Assembly (NCBI GenBank): GCA_037893225.1
Contig: JAZGUH010000770.1
Coordinates: 434,001 to 498,000, forward strand
From: Hippasteria phrygiana
Taxonomy: Eukaryota > Echinodermata > Asteroidea > Valvatida > Goniasteridae
Reading direction: 5' to 3'
DNA length: 64,000 nucleotides
The notes beneath the pieces are model-generated. The model was not told where the DNA came from. It ran no database searches and saw only the letters and a list, made by a program, of their open reading frames with translations. Positions 25,046-35,729 of the stretch are shown piece by piece (position 1 is the stretch's first letter; each line of letters starts with the position of its first letter). The position numbers and the translations under genes are program-made.

Positions 25046-25545
25046 CTTGCAATGGACGAATTACTTTTCCCAGCGATTTTGTACTTTTTGTAAATGTTTT
25101 GGAATTTTAAAAATATTATCCCCTACAGTATGAAAACAAATCTTGACCTCAAACCCAAACGCGGCTCTACTGAATCGGTGCAACAACACAGCCAACCTAA
25201 ATAATTAATCCGACTAAAAATTCCGATTCTGAAACAAAAAAGTTGAAAATCAGTCTTAGAGTGCCGGATGCCGTTTTCCAACGATTTTGTACCATTCTAA
25301 ATGTCCGGGAAAATCAATTTATTAAACAAATGGAAATTATCAAACCCTGACCTCCAACAAATGCGCTCCGAATAAAACAGTGCAGAACCAGTGGCTCAAC
25401 TCATTCAAATTAAAGAAGGATTTTCGGTTAAAAAGCTTAAATCAGTCCAAAAAAGGCAGAAAGTTCATATTTGTCTCAATTCAATTGAAAGACCGACCCC
25501 TGACCTCCAACCTAAAGACGGCCTGAATGAAACGGTGCAGAAACA
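25046..25545. repeat. Three degenerate direct repeats of ~150-200 bp
   Basis: The order CGATTTTGTAC..., then TTGACCTC/CCTGACCTCCAA, then GAAACGGTGCAG-like recurs with marks at about 25143, 25344 and 25499. The third unit touches the broken 3' end of the YR gene at 25560, so the array lies exactly where that element is truncated. Confidence 0.6.
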
Positions 25546-25559
25546 GTACGGTAGCCTAA

Positions 25560-26426
25560 GTCGTGTCCACCTGCCGTGTCTTTTGAACAATCTGTCGGGA
25601 ACACCGACAGCTGCTGCTGCAGTGGCTCCTCCAGCCCGTAAGGTATGCAATCCCAAAATGTTGGCATCCAAACCAATGCTCTCAAGAGCCTCTTTGAGGA
25701 TTTCTCTGCATCTAGTATATGACAATTTTCCTGAACGAAGTTTGTACACATTTTCAGATTTAAATAGTACAACAGGTTTAAACAGGAAATCATGTGAACT
25801 CAAGTCCGATACACCTGCACATTTGAGGTACCTCTTAAGCATGGCGACTGGACATGTTGGTCTGCCCGTTGCCCCAACCACCACCCAAGGTCCCTCCCTG
25901 AATTGATCAGTTTTACTGTTCTCTATTAGTAATTTCACATGTGAAGAGCTAATTTCAATATCACAAAGCTGTAAATTTGCAAGCTCTCCATATCTGAGAA
26001 ATGCTGCATAGGCTAAAAGCAGCATAGAGCAACACCTGAGATCCTTGACATCCTCCCTGTTAAACTTTTGAACCAGTTTATACAAAATCTGAGGAGTGAT
26101 GGGTTCTTTTCTTTTAACTGGTTTTGCTAACAACCTCTTAAGGCCTTCCAGCAATAAATGGAGACATTTTAAGTGACATGTGTTTTGTGAACATAGCTTT
26201 GGTGAACAGTAATAGCTCCATTTTATACCGTAGAATGTTGATTCAATTGTACTATATAAGGAACAGAGTCATTGTACATGGCAATCAAGTACCTTGCAAT
26301 ATCCTCATGATTTGCAGATTTCGGATCAACCTTGTTAAGACGGCACCACACTTCCCATGTCGCCACAGCATGACTATATTTCTTTACAGTACTTTCAGCT
26401 CTAGATGCTCTCATGACTTTATTCAA
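25560..26426 (-). pseudogene. Tyrosine recombinase of an Ngaro/DIRS-type retrotransposon (broken)
   Basis: The N-terminal SAM-like core-binding part (ASRAESTVKKYSHAVATWEV) lies at 26426-26230. The catalytic part (26154-25560) has the first Arg in AAFLRYGELANL, then LGLHTLRAGGAT (the HxxR box) and FKRHGRW (the His/Trp box). The active-site Tyr segment that should follow is missing because homology stops at the repeat array near 25545. A frameshift separates the two halves. YR enzymes integrate DIRS/Ngaro cDNA without an integrase. It belongs with the RT/RNase H immediately upstream. Confidence 0.85.
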
Positions 26427-26699
26427 CGTGTCTTGAAAAACTTTCTCTCTGAAAGAAATTAACAGAAACGTACATGCTACACAGAATCTACACGCATTCT
26501 GAAACCAGTGTCAGAGTTTTTTTATGAATACTTTATATACACCTGTATGTATTTCTGTTCAATTATCTCATTTTGTCGACCGGTGTCTGTTTATTATAAT
26601 TATTCATTCGCTCCAGTGAGCTGCTCTTGTTGCCGTCATGATCTCCCCTGTGGGACATGATGTGATATGTTATCTTCTCCCGTCCAATCTCACGCATAC

Positions 26700-28345
26700 T
26701 ACGTCGCTTCTGAACTCACTCGTCCCAAAGATTGAATTGCGATTTCGGCCTTGAATACAAATTTCTGATGTCTCCGAGAAGCTCATAGATCGAACTACCA
26801 AGCTCGAGAATGAGCTGAATTTTGAAAATAACAGAGGCCAAAATGGCGCTGAGGGCCAAGCTGGTAACACTTATTTTCACATGTTTCACTGCGTCACCAA
26901 TGAGCGTAATTGGAGGAACTAGCCAATTTTTATCCATCTCCCATGAGATCGAAAACGCATCCACTGCACTAGTGCCCGGACACGAATACTTGTAATTGAA
27001 TCTAGGCAATTTGTTATTAAAATTGTCAGCAAATCGATCAACCGTATGAGGTCCCCATAAGTCGTCCATGAGCTCGAAGAATTTCTGGGAGACCCTCCAA
27101 TCGTCAAAATCTGTTTCTCTACTTAACAGATCAGCTTGCACATTTTCCTCTCTGGGAATCCATTGTGCGTGTAAACTTATATCATTGCGTCTCAATGCTC
27201 ATTGTATGTAATTCCAAGTTCATACTTCCTTTCTTTAAAATAGCTTCAACTCCTTTGTTGTCCGTGAAAACTTTGACATGTTTACCTTCCAACTTGGGTG
27301 CGAATGATTGCAAAGCTAGTGCCATGCCTTTTAGTTCCCTCCATGTGGAATTCTTACCTCTTTCACTCTCTGACCATGAAAAGTTACATTTCAAACTTTC
27401 ATTTGACTCAATCTTAGCCCATGCACCGCAACCACTGTGGCTTGCATCGGAGTAAATAAACACCTGTGGTAGAGAATAATCAAAAACATAATCTGCAATT
27501 AATACTCTTTAAATTATTCTTCCAAAAGAATAAGTCCGCTATTACTGGACTGTCACTTGGGAGACGGAACACCTTATCCCAGTGTTTTTGTTGGCAGATA
27601 ATCATGATGTAAATCTGGTTTTCAACTGAGCTACATACCCCGTTACTGGTATCATTGAAATAGTTCTTCCGACAAAGGACGCTAACTGTCTAGCTGACAC
27701 GAATGGCAATTTGATAAATATATCTTCTAAGCTGGCCGTTATCTTGTTTACCCTCCTCTCAATAATTCACAACAACCATTTGTCTGTATCCCAGGTCATT
27801 CCCAACCAATCAATCAACTGGACCGGTGTCCACACAGACTTCTCAATGTTCGGTACTAGACCTGCTTTGAGGATGTCTTCTTTTACTGAGGTAGAAATAT
27901 CAATGCACTCCGTATAAGAAGGCGCAGTGCACCATCCGTCATCTAAATAAACCACTATGAAATACCCTTTTTCTCGCCAGTGCTTCACAAGGGGTCTTAA
28001 ATATTTAGTGAAGATGTATGGAGCCGATGATAAACCGAATGGTAATACCTAAAACGAAAATTATCTCAAACCCTTGCCGAAATTCCATGCAAAACTAAGA
28101 AATTTATGGTGGTCAGGGAATCAATGTGATGGTAACTGGACTTTAAATCGAAAGAAAACATAAAGTCACCTTTCCGAAAATATTGTAAAGCAACTGACCA
28201 ATCTTCAAAATTGGATTTTTTGCTTCCAAACGTGATGGTTGATATGTCGAAGATCCAAAATAAGTCTTTTCTTCCCAGAACTTTGCACAGATACTGAAAG
28301 TGGATTCACTATTTCAGGCACCTTTCTACATTGTACAATTATACT
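26700..28345 (-). pseudogene. Reverse transcriptase and RNase H of the same Ngaro/DIRS element
   Basis: On the minus strand the blocks run NPLSVSVQSSGKKRLILDLR (28320-28260), FDLKSSYHHIDS (about 28140), VLPFGLSSAPYIFTKYLRPL (about 28030) and catalytic YLDDG (about 27940). RLASFVGR-type and HWDKVFRLP links follow. RNase H begins IYSDASHSGCGAW (27460) and has WRELKGMALAL and FTDNKGVEAIL, then WIPREENVQADLLSR (about 27150) and WEMDKNWLVPPI (about 26910). Two stops precede VLPFG and several frameshifts occur, so it is dead. No methyltransferase domain appears before the YR gene, which favours Ngaro-like over DIRS1-like organisation. Confidence 0.9.
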
Positions 28346-28820
28346 CAGACTCAAAATTATGCAACAAAGGAGACAAATCATTGAGTTTATGCCACAGCCT
28401 GAGATGTTTTATTCATACCAGAATATGGGAAATACCGGCTAATTCTCAGAGCAGTCAATTAATAAAATGGGCAACACCAGGCCCAACCAGTTAAAGGGGC
28501 TGTGTCGTCGCGCCATCTCGCGTTAACGAATCAAATATTAGAGTGCGCCCGCTTGCGCTTCATTTCGGTTATGTGCTATTTTTAACCTCCATCCGTTTGT
28601 TATGGCTGTTCTGAGAATTGGCTTTTGGAAACTACACCCCCTGGAACACGCACGCATGTCCAGCGTCTGCGTACTGAAATACTTATAAACGTTCAAATTT
28701 CATGTGTATATTTCATAAAATTTCATTCACATGTACACAAGTACCATGGAATATTTGTCTGAAAGTTGCATAGAATTGGAGGTTGGCGATATAGAAGTAG
28801 AACCTTACGCTTGAGAACCT

Positions 28821-29140
28821 ATGACATGTACATGCCGAAACTCTTGCCAGAGAGGACGACTCGGCACACGGGGTGCTTGTCCATGTAAATGTGCACAGCA
28901 AAACTGCAACGTGTCTTGTCGCTGTCGGACAGTTCGCGCTAAATTTTGTACACAAAATCCCACAGGCGGGGTATCCGTAAAAGGGTCTATGTATTATGTG
29001 TACATTCATTTGGATGTATCTTGTTCGTATCTTGCTTGTAAACTTAGGTCGATAAAAAGCTTCAGGCTTATTTTGACCCGTCACTTCAATAAAAAGAATT
29101 ATCATGCTACTGAAAGAGGGGTAGTGGCTGCAGTTCTTTA
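28821..29140 (+). CDS. Cysteine-rich small ORF inside the TTAA element
   Basis: The ORF encodes about 106 residues. The first 45 or so carry a dense Cys pattern: MTCTCRNSCQRGRLGTRG, then CPCKCAQQNC and CRC. This pattern of CxC, CPCK and CxxxCxC resembles small zinc-binding modules such as the CXC type, but I cannot assign a family. It may be the last exon of a transposon-encoded protein. The C-terminal half is featureless, so coding status is uncertain. Confidence 0.4.
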
Positions 29141-30237
29141 GCAGCGAAAAAAACAATTAAAATCTAGAACTTAAAAGTACACTTTTTAATAAATAGTTGA
29201 TAGATGGAGCTAAAACAACTTCACTTGGTTGCTATTTCAATGGCACTTGTCAACAACTCGCTGTGTGAAACAATATTTCCGCACATCAAGTCTACATGTA
29301 ATGTATAGTCAACATGTACAGTACATACATTACATGTACAGTACATCCGATCCATGTACTCGGTATGTGAATTGTTCATGTCATAAAAAGTAATAAGCGA
29401 ATAATTCGTGCAAAACAGGTGAAAATTAGGGTTGTTTGAATATTTGTCGGGGCGTGTATTTCTTTGTTTCTTCGGTAGTCATCTTTATCATAGTGATGTG
29501 GGGATCTGTGCGCCAGTGGCGTAAACACGGGAAAGGAGTTCAGGGGCCCGCCGATTTGTATTTCTTTTTTGTTTCGTAAATTTAGAAAAGGGGAAATTGT
29601 ACACAAAGTGATGTTTCAAATTTCAAGCGGTGTTTGGGGCGGGGGTATCCCCCGTTGAGAAAAAGTTCAAGATGCAGTACTTCGTTGACAAATTCAATAA
29701 TCATCCCCACTTTTCGACACGGATTTACTCGCCACTGGTGAAATCTCATTTCATTGGCGTATATTATTTATTGGTAATAACTGTTATTATTGTGTTTATT
29801 ATTTGGTAGTGTTTAAATAACTCTTATGATGTAACTTTCCATAAAGTCCTTCCGTCAAATGTAACACAAGGTCGTGGACTCAATATCGCCATCGGTATAG
29901 CTGTTTTACTTTGATTTGCTCATCATTGCACGCACAGCCGATTTTAGTCAAAATATATTTCGATACATAGGCCTACAACTTTATTTTTGTATAGGAAGAG
30001 GCTGGTGCATTATTTATTTTACAATTATAAATACAGATTTACTTATTTACTTATTTTCGTTTGGTTCTGTCATGGTACATTTTGGCGTTTGGCGGGTGGG
30101 GTGTCACGGACTATGTTCGACTGTAGGCCTATCGTATATTTTTGGTGGCACAAACACATACAAAATACTTGTACATGCAGTATGTATCGTAACTACAGGA
30201 TCATGCATGCAGCAGTCATTGCAATTGTAATCTGATC

Positions 30238-30320
30238 TGGCGCGCGCGCCCTGTGGGTCAGCGCGCGCGCGCCCTGTAGGTCAGCGCGCGCGCGCCCTGT
30301 GTAGGTCAGCGCGCGGTCGT
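30238..30320. repeat. GCGCGC minisatellite
   Basis: Four units of about 28 bp alternate between GCGCGCGCGCCCTGT and GGTCAGC. The alternating purine-pyrimidine runs could form Z-DNA. It lies within 180 bp of the right end of the TTAA element. Confidence 0.85.
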
Positions 30321-30421
30321 GGGGTATTATTTGCAGTTACTGGGTTCATCTGCGTTCATCAGTTCGGGATTCAGTGTACAGCCGCAAGCCTGCTATGATC
30401 GTGACGACACAGCCCCTTTAA

Positions 30422-31049
30422 CACACGATAGCTTCCCACCGGTATTACTTTCAGTCAGGAAAACATAGCCTCGGGACACCTTTGAGCGCTATGGCAACAA
30501 TTAAAAGTGCATAATAAATATACATAAACCTGAAGTGATTTAAATGCCCCAAAATTATGAGGAATTGGGTTACTGGCTGTCTGTGTCCGCAAAAATGCCA
30601 GACGAACAAACCAATGGAGTCCAACAAAGCACGATCAACCAGTAAACGCTCTCAAAGGAAAATACATGTAGGCTATAGCATCATGACACCAGCGAGCACT
30701 TTATTGGAAAAACTAAATTATGTTGTGGGGGTGGAGTTAAGGGGGTGGTGGGAGAAAAATGAATGAACGAAATTGTGTCTGTGCACAATGGAGGGCTGTG
30801 ACAGAGTGGTCGTTAATTCCCGCCGGCCGCACAATCAGCTTCCCGACGCGCACCCAGAGAATCTCATTGGATGAAAGTTATTCCAGCGCAATCTACATGC
30901 GCGTGACCCTTCACACTTGCATAATTATTCCTTATAAGGCAAAGATCTTGCCATGCATGTAATAAGCTCCGCACGCTACACAATATACAGCAAAAAGTTC
31001 GGTGACCGGGGTATACATGTAATCGCTTGTTGACAAACAGCGTGCAATA
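30422..31049. other. Intergenic
   Basis: No recognisable coding sequence. Could contain the decayed 3' end of the SGNH segment, but no motif supports this. Confidence 0.35.
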
Positions 31050-31330
31050 TACATGTATATGGCGTGGAGGCTACGCGTCGGGAAAAAGGCCGTTCGCAGA
31101 GTATAAAACATTTTACCCTGCAAGGGTGGAGGAGAAACCTTACTCAACTCATCCCAGAGGTCATAAAGATCGGCTACACCTGCCCCACCCTTACCCTTCC
31201 AGTGAATTTGAACCGGGAGAGCAAACCCACACTCTGCACGGCGGATGATCGAGTCGCCGACTATCCAAATGGTATCTGAGTAAAGAATTGTAAGCAAAAT
31301 GAAACTATAGTCACAAGCCGACCAGACCAC
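31050..31330 (-). pseudogene. SGNH-hydrolase-like domain of an Ngaro-type element
   Basis: The minus-strand ORF reads TIWIVGDSIIRRAECGFALP followed by VQIHWKGKGGAGVADLYDLW. This is the start of the SGNH/GDSL-like domain (block I GDS) that some Ngaro retrotransposons encode after their tyrosine recombinase. The domain is truncated before the GxND and DxxH blocks. It begins 22 bp downstream of the YR stop, as expected for a following ORF. Confidence 0.65.
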
Positions 31331-31351
31331 GTTGTGTTGATTAATTTAAGA

Positions 31352-31580
31352 CTAATGTTGGACATGCTGTGCCGACTGGCGAAAGTCAGAACCCGCCGGT
31401 GTGTCCGCTATGTTGCAAACCGGTATTGGGCGAATATAGGATAAAAATGCATGAGAACGCCAGCGCCCCATAACCTGAATGTCAGCATTGGCAACCCCCA
31501 TATGTGACGCCAAAGATGCAGCCCCAATGCGAAAGGAATGACCTTTGATGCAGGCCCCGTAGTACGGAAGCCCGTTAGGG
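31352..31580 (-). pseudogene. C-terminal fragment of a second tyrosine recombinase (Ngaro-like)
   Basis: The minus-strand reading KGHSFRIGAASLASHMGVAN continues through IQVMGRWRSHAFLSYIRPIP to a TAG at 31352-31354. It holds the HxxR box (HSFR), the Trp box (GRWRS) and the nucleophilic Tyr (SYIR), so the active-site end of a YR is intact here. It is clearly diverged from the YR at 25560-26426, so it represents a different element. Its 5' side is cut near 31580, where tandem repeats begin. Confidence 0.8.
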
Positions 31581-31593
31581 CCAGGTACCTAGC

Positions 31594-31651
31594 TCTTTCT
31601 CTTTCACAGCGGTGCGTTTCTCTTTCACGGTGGTGCGTTTCTCTTTCATGG
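31594..31651 (+). repeat. GTGCGTTTCTCTTTCAC tandem repeat
   Basis: Three units of about 21-23 bp (TTTCTCTTTCACGGTGGTGCG type) directly precede the NotI-palindrome repeat. Confidence 0.8.
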
Positions 31652-31654
31652 TAG

Positions 31655-31767
31655 AATAACTCGCGGCCGCGACTTATTAACTCGCGGCCGCGACTTATTT
31701 AACTCGCGGCCGCGACTTATTTAACTCGCGGCCGCGACTTAATTAACTCGCGGCCGCGAGTTAATTT
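31655..31767. repeat. Five tandem NotI-palindrome units
   Basis: Unit AACTCGCGGCCGCGACTTAT plus 2-3 bases repeats five times. The last unit ends in a full palindrome, AACTCGCGGCCGCGAGTT. Each unit carries a GCGGCCGC site, strikingly CpG-rich in AT-rich surroundings. Confidence 0.9.
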
Positions 31768-32462
31768 GTGAAATAGTGGGTACAAAAAGGGTTAAAAGGG
31801 CTGTGGCATTGAATTTACTTCGCAACATTCTACTCCTTTTTTCATCTTATGTATTGTTACTTTTATTGAAATGTGTACTTTTTGAAACACTACACAATTT
31901 CATTCTTTTCCCTGAGAAATGCTGTGGCGGCATTTCAGGAAGACACTGTTCACCTTGGGAGTTTTCTGTTCAAATAATTATGAACCCAAAATATGCTCAC
32001 TGAAAAGATTTGTGAGAAAACTGGTCACTGGCTTACTTTTACTACTGAAACTTCAACAAATCACCTAAGAAAAGAAAATTTACGATATATTAGAAAAATA
32101 TCCAAAATTCTGGCTATTTTTGTGCTGAAATAGCTGTAACATTTAGGTTTCTGTCTGATTGCATCACACTTTTGCTTATGAATAGGGAAATCGCATTAGC
32201 ATAATAATAGAAAAAGGCACGAAGAAGCTCTCAAAAAGGGCAAAATATAAATTGAAATAACGTTAAATGGAATGCAAAGGTACATTTCCAAGGATTGCAT
32301 AAAACAATTACATCACATGGGCCCTTTCAAGACTAAGCACCATTTTCACATTATGCGTGATAACACATCAATTAAAAGCACTCCTCGTAAAAATGTTCGG
32401 CTTTAATACAGGCGGTTTATATCCAGACAAATATATCGAATCCCAAATAGCTGTCACACACT
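31768..32462. other. Intergenic
   Basis: AT-rich, no gene or clear repeat recognised. Confidence 0.4.
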
Positions 32463-33262
32463 ACCGATGTACCTCGCCGGGACTAAACCGGAGCACAAAA
32501 TTAACAACGGCGAGAAAATCGGCGGAGCTCCGGCGAGAAAGCACTTGAAAAATCAAAATTGGTCGTAGCAATACCGATGTAGTACCGGCGTTCCCGTTGT
32601 GATACCGTTGTTCTACCGTTGTCCTACCGATATAAAAGCCGATGTGCTACCGAAAACCACTTTTCTGTCACCTTAGTGTTACCATGGTGTTACCGATGCG
32701 CCGCCGATGTTATACCGATGCGCCGCCGTTGTTCTACCGATGTGGTGCCACCGTTGACCGGAGCTAAAGCGGAGTGATACCGTTGCGCTGCCGTTGTGCT
32801 GCCGATGCACCACCGATGTGCTGCCGATGCACCACGGATGTGCTACCGATGTGATACCGAAGTGTCGCCGAAGCGGCGCCGCGGCTGGTGGTATTCGGTA
32901 GTACTACGGTATCACATCGGTACCAGTACGGTACACATTGAGGCCACCGGAGAGCCGCCGATCCATTTCGGGCCGCTACCGGTGCTCTACCGACATTAAC
33001 GAGGCCATACCGGAGTACTGCCGTTGTACTGCCGTTGTAGTCCCGTTGCTCGCTCCGGCAGCGCAACGTTAGAAATTTTTGAGCATGTTCAAAAATTTCT
33101 ATCGTCGCCTGCCGTTGCTAAATTTTTCGCCGATGTTCTGACGATGTCCTGACGATGATACTACCGTTCTTAGCGATGTGATACCGGTGCGCTGCCGTAC
33201 TAGTACCGATCCCCGAAAATCGCCAAATTGTTGCTCCGGTATAACTCCGGCGAGCCAAATCG
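32463..33262. repeat. 11-bp minisatellite (CCGWTGYNNTR) within inverted ends
   Basis: Units such as CCGTTGTTCTA, CCGATGTGCTG and CCGATGCACCA follow each other at 11-bp spacing for long runs, for example 32580-32640, 32695-32750 and 32775-32880. The block is bounded by inverted ends: CTCGCCGGGACTAAACCGGAGC at about 32470 and its imperfect complement CTCCGGTATAACTCCGGCGAG near 33232. This suggests a mobile element filled by the minisatellite. All local ORFs are repeat artefacts. Confidence 0.8.
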
Positions 33263-33685
33263 GCTAGGTATGGTGTACTATTTACGACACACCGCTTTGC
33301 CTCTTCCACACGCGACGCGACTATAAGACGCGACGGCACGACGGCTCCGTTGCATCGTGCCGTCGCGTCGTGCCGTCGCTTCTTTCCTATTACTTTTGTG
33401 CACATTTTCTGGCGTCGCGTCGTGCCGTCGCGTCGTGCCGTCGTGCGTCGCGTCGTTTTTTTCCAGCTTGCAGCTTTTCTTTCCTCAACGTCGCCCCTTC
33501 CGTCGCCCATCGCGTCGCATCGTCGTGCGTCGCGTCGTATGTCGCGTCGTGCGTCGCGTCGTGCTCGCGTCTTGCGTCACGTCGTGCTCGCGTCGTGCGT
33601 CGCGTCGTGTTTTGCGTCGTGTTTCGCGTGGAGTAGTCATGCTATTGTAAACATGCGCAGTTGAAATACCGAACTGGCTCACAGA

Positions 33686-33916
33686 GGGCGTGTTTGTTTC
33701 ACGCAGATCCGGAGCGCGATCAGTGATCCGGAGCGTCGAAAGCTGCTCCGGATCACGTTTTTAGTGATCCTGCTCGCGAGGTGGGTTCGCAAGATCCAAG
33801 ATGGCGACGTGCGAGACGGACAGAGAAAAATGACGGTATTTTTTCGTAGATTTCAAGCATTTAACGAGCTGTTGTGACAGTATTTACTCATAATTCTTTT
33901 ACAGTGTATTTTTGTT

Positions 33917-33953
<37 letters not shown>

Positions 33954-34346
33954 CTTATATAGCGCTTTATACAAAAGTCTCAATGCGCTTCACAAAGAAA
34001 AAGAGCAATAAAAAGTAAAAGATAATCAAATTGTTAAAAAACCTTGATAAAATATTTAAATATAGATAACAATTCAATATTACATATAACACTACTATCA
34101 ATAATAACCTACAAATCAGAAAAATAAAAACAGACTAAACAAATTATTAAAGCTATGTACGATTTATTTACTTTTCTGGAAATACTAGATAGTTTATCAT
34201 AAAAATAGCCCTACAGAATCTGAAGCAGACAACATTGTCGTGTGATACAAATTCTCCCAGCATGCAACATATAGCGAGAGGGATTCGCGATTCTGTTTGT
34301 TTTCGTTCGGCTCTGGATCACCTCCCAATCCGTGTGAAACAGGCCC
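33686..34346 (-). mobile_element. 0.4-kb MITE family, copy 1 (with inserted LINE-like tail)
   Basis: Outer ends GGGCGTGTTTGTTTCACGCA and, inverted, GTGTGAAACAGGCCC. The interior has CAAGATGGCGACGTGCGAGA and CCAGCATGCAACATATAGCG. Compared with copy 2, an AAT-rich insertion (33922-34148) beginning with an AAT microsatellite is flanked by TTATTAA-like duplications. Confidence 0.8.
33922..34148 (-). mobile_element. AAT-microsatellite-bearing insertion (retro-element tail)
   Basis: Absent from the opposite arm near 35495, so a clean empty site exists. It starts with about ten AAT units and continues GCTTATATAGCGCTTTATAC and CAATGCGCTTCACA. This phrase occurs at the 3' end of non-LTR-like repeats of marine animals. 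Flanked by TTATTAA on both sides. Confidence 0.7.
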
Positions 34347-34696
34347 AGAATAACCCGCTAATAAATGTATACGTGCATGCGCTTAACCGCGTGGTGAACA
34401 AAAGGCCTGAGCTCTGTATTTGAAATGTGTAAAAAGACGATTTTGCTAGAATTCTGTTTGTATTTTCCCCATTTTCGTAGCAAAAAATCTACAGAATCAA
34501 CAACGGTACCGCGCTAACAGCGGTGTCTGGCGGGACAAAATAAAGAGTGAAAAGAGAGAAAATATTTCGTTCCCGAGTATCATGCAATGGCACTTTAAAA
34601 ATGCGCTCATGGGTACGGTTCGGGTGCTTGCAAGTGTTTTGTGCTATACCACGCGCGGATCCAGGCCCCTCCCTGCTCGTGGCCATTTTTTTTGTT

Positions 34697-34929
34697 AGGG
34701 CCTACGCCTAAAGTTGCAAACCAGAAAAGCAGAAACCACATGTCTTATTTTTCCTATGGGTAAGAACAAAACAAAGTGGTTAAAAATGGCGCCACCAACG
34801 GGTGAGAAAGTGTGTCAGCCCCCCCCCCCCCCCCGCTTGTATATTTTTGTTGGAGTCACCTTTCTGGGCAAATTTCAGACCCCCCCCCCCCCCCCCCCCC
34901 CCGCAAAAAATCCTGGATCCACCCCTGTA
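34697..34929 (-). mobile_element. Poly-C MITE of the CAGGGGCGGATCC family
   Basis: Reads from GGCCTACGCC through AAAACAAAGTGGTTAAAAATG and two C runs (34820-34833 and 34881-34902) to CTGGATCCACCCCTG. It matches the reverse complement of 59274-59482 in order and spacing. Confidence 0.8.
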
Positions 34930-35372
34930 TACGCATGGACCCTTCTTGACTGCGCTCTTGGCAATAAACAAAATTCAGTAATCAGTTCAACACACATAAC
35001 AAAAGAAAGGTACTTTGATATTATGAGAAAGTTGTATTCTCCCAAAACTTTCTCAACTACATTCTTAACAGTAATTGTACATTGGATTCAGCTTAAAACA
35101 CGAATGGTACAATGGTCATCAAGATCAAAATGAGACGGCATTTAGCTGAACTTGCTTGCTTGCGGCTTGTTGAACTCGTGGATTGCTTAATTAGATCGCA
35201 ACTAAAAGGTAGTGGCATCAGTGCCCGGCCCTCGCGCAGAAGCATGATTTCTTGGCTTTTGTCATGCCAAGATCTGAAATATACAGCTGTATAACCTGCA
35301 GTTGTGTTTCAAGTTCGAACCTTCGGATTAATAACCCTTCGGACTAAAGAACCTTCGGACAATCGGGCTTTT

Positions 35373-35729
35373 TATGTTGCATGCTGGGAGAATTTGTATC
35401 ACACGACAATGTCGTCTGCTTCAGATTCTGTAGGGCTATTTTTATGATAAACTATCTAGTATTTCCAGAGAAGTAATTAAATCGTACATAGCTTTAATAA
35501 CAAAAATACACTGTAAAAGAATTATGAGTAAATACTGTCACAATAGCTCGTTAAATGCTTGAAATCTACGAAAAAATAGCGTAACTTTTCTCTGTCCGTC
35601 TCGCACGTCGCCATCTTGGATCTTGCGAACCCACCTCGCGAGCAGGATCACTAAAAACGTGATCCGGAGCAGCTTTCGACGCTCCGGATCAATGATCGCG
35701 CTCCGAATCTGCGTGAAACAAACACGCCC
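35373..35729 (+). mobile_element. 0.4-kb MITE family, copy 2 (5'-truncated)
   Basis: Begins TATGTTGCATGCTGGGAGAA and ends GCGTGAAACAAACACGCCC. It lacks the GATCGGGAGGTGATCCAG end seen in copies 1 and 3. It provides the uninterrupted sequence GTGATCCGGAGCAGC used to read the insertion in copy 3. Confidence 0.8.

Larger units (their letters stand above)
28495..30417. mobile_element. TTAA-flanked DNA transposon (Kolobok-like), 1.9 kb
   Basis: Ends AGGGGCTGTGTCGTC and GACGACACAGCCCCT are perfect inverted repeats, bounded by TTAA at 28491-28494 and 30418-30421. TTAA targets occur in piggyBac and Kolobok. The AGGG start fits Kolobok better. The interior holds a cysteine-rich ORF (28821-29140), TGTACATG repeats near 29290-29350 and a GCGCGC minisatellite close to the right end. 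No DDE transposase seen, so non-autonomous or decayed. It abuts the start of the YR-retrotransposon relic. Confidence 0.8.

Noticed and set aside
25391..25906. 171-codon plus-strand ORF
   Set aside because: It is the antisense of the tyrosine recombinase on minus.
33118..33682. Overlapping ORFs rich in Arg, Ser, Val and Thr
   Set aside because: They translate the CGTCGCGTCGTG simple repeat, and the mirror arm (35.7-36.2 kb) gives the same artefacts.
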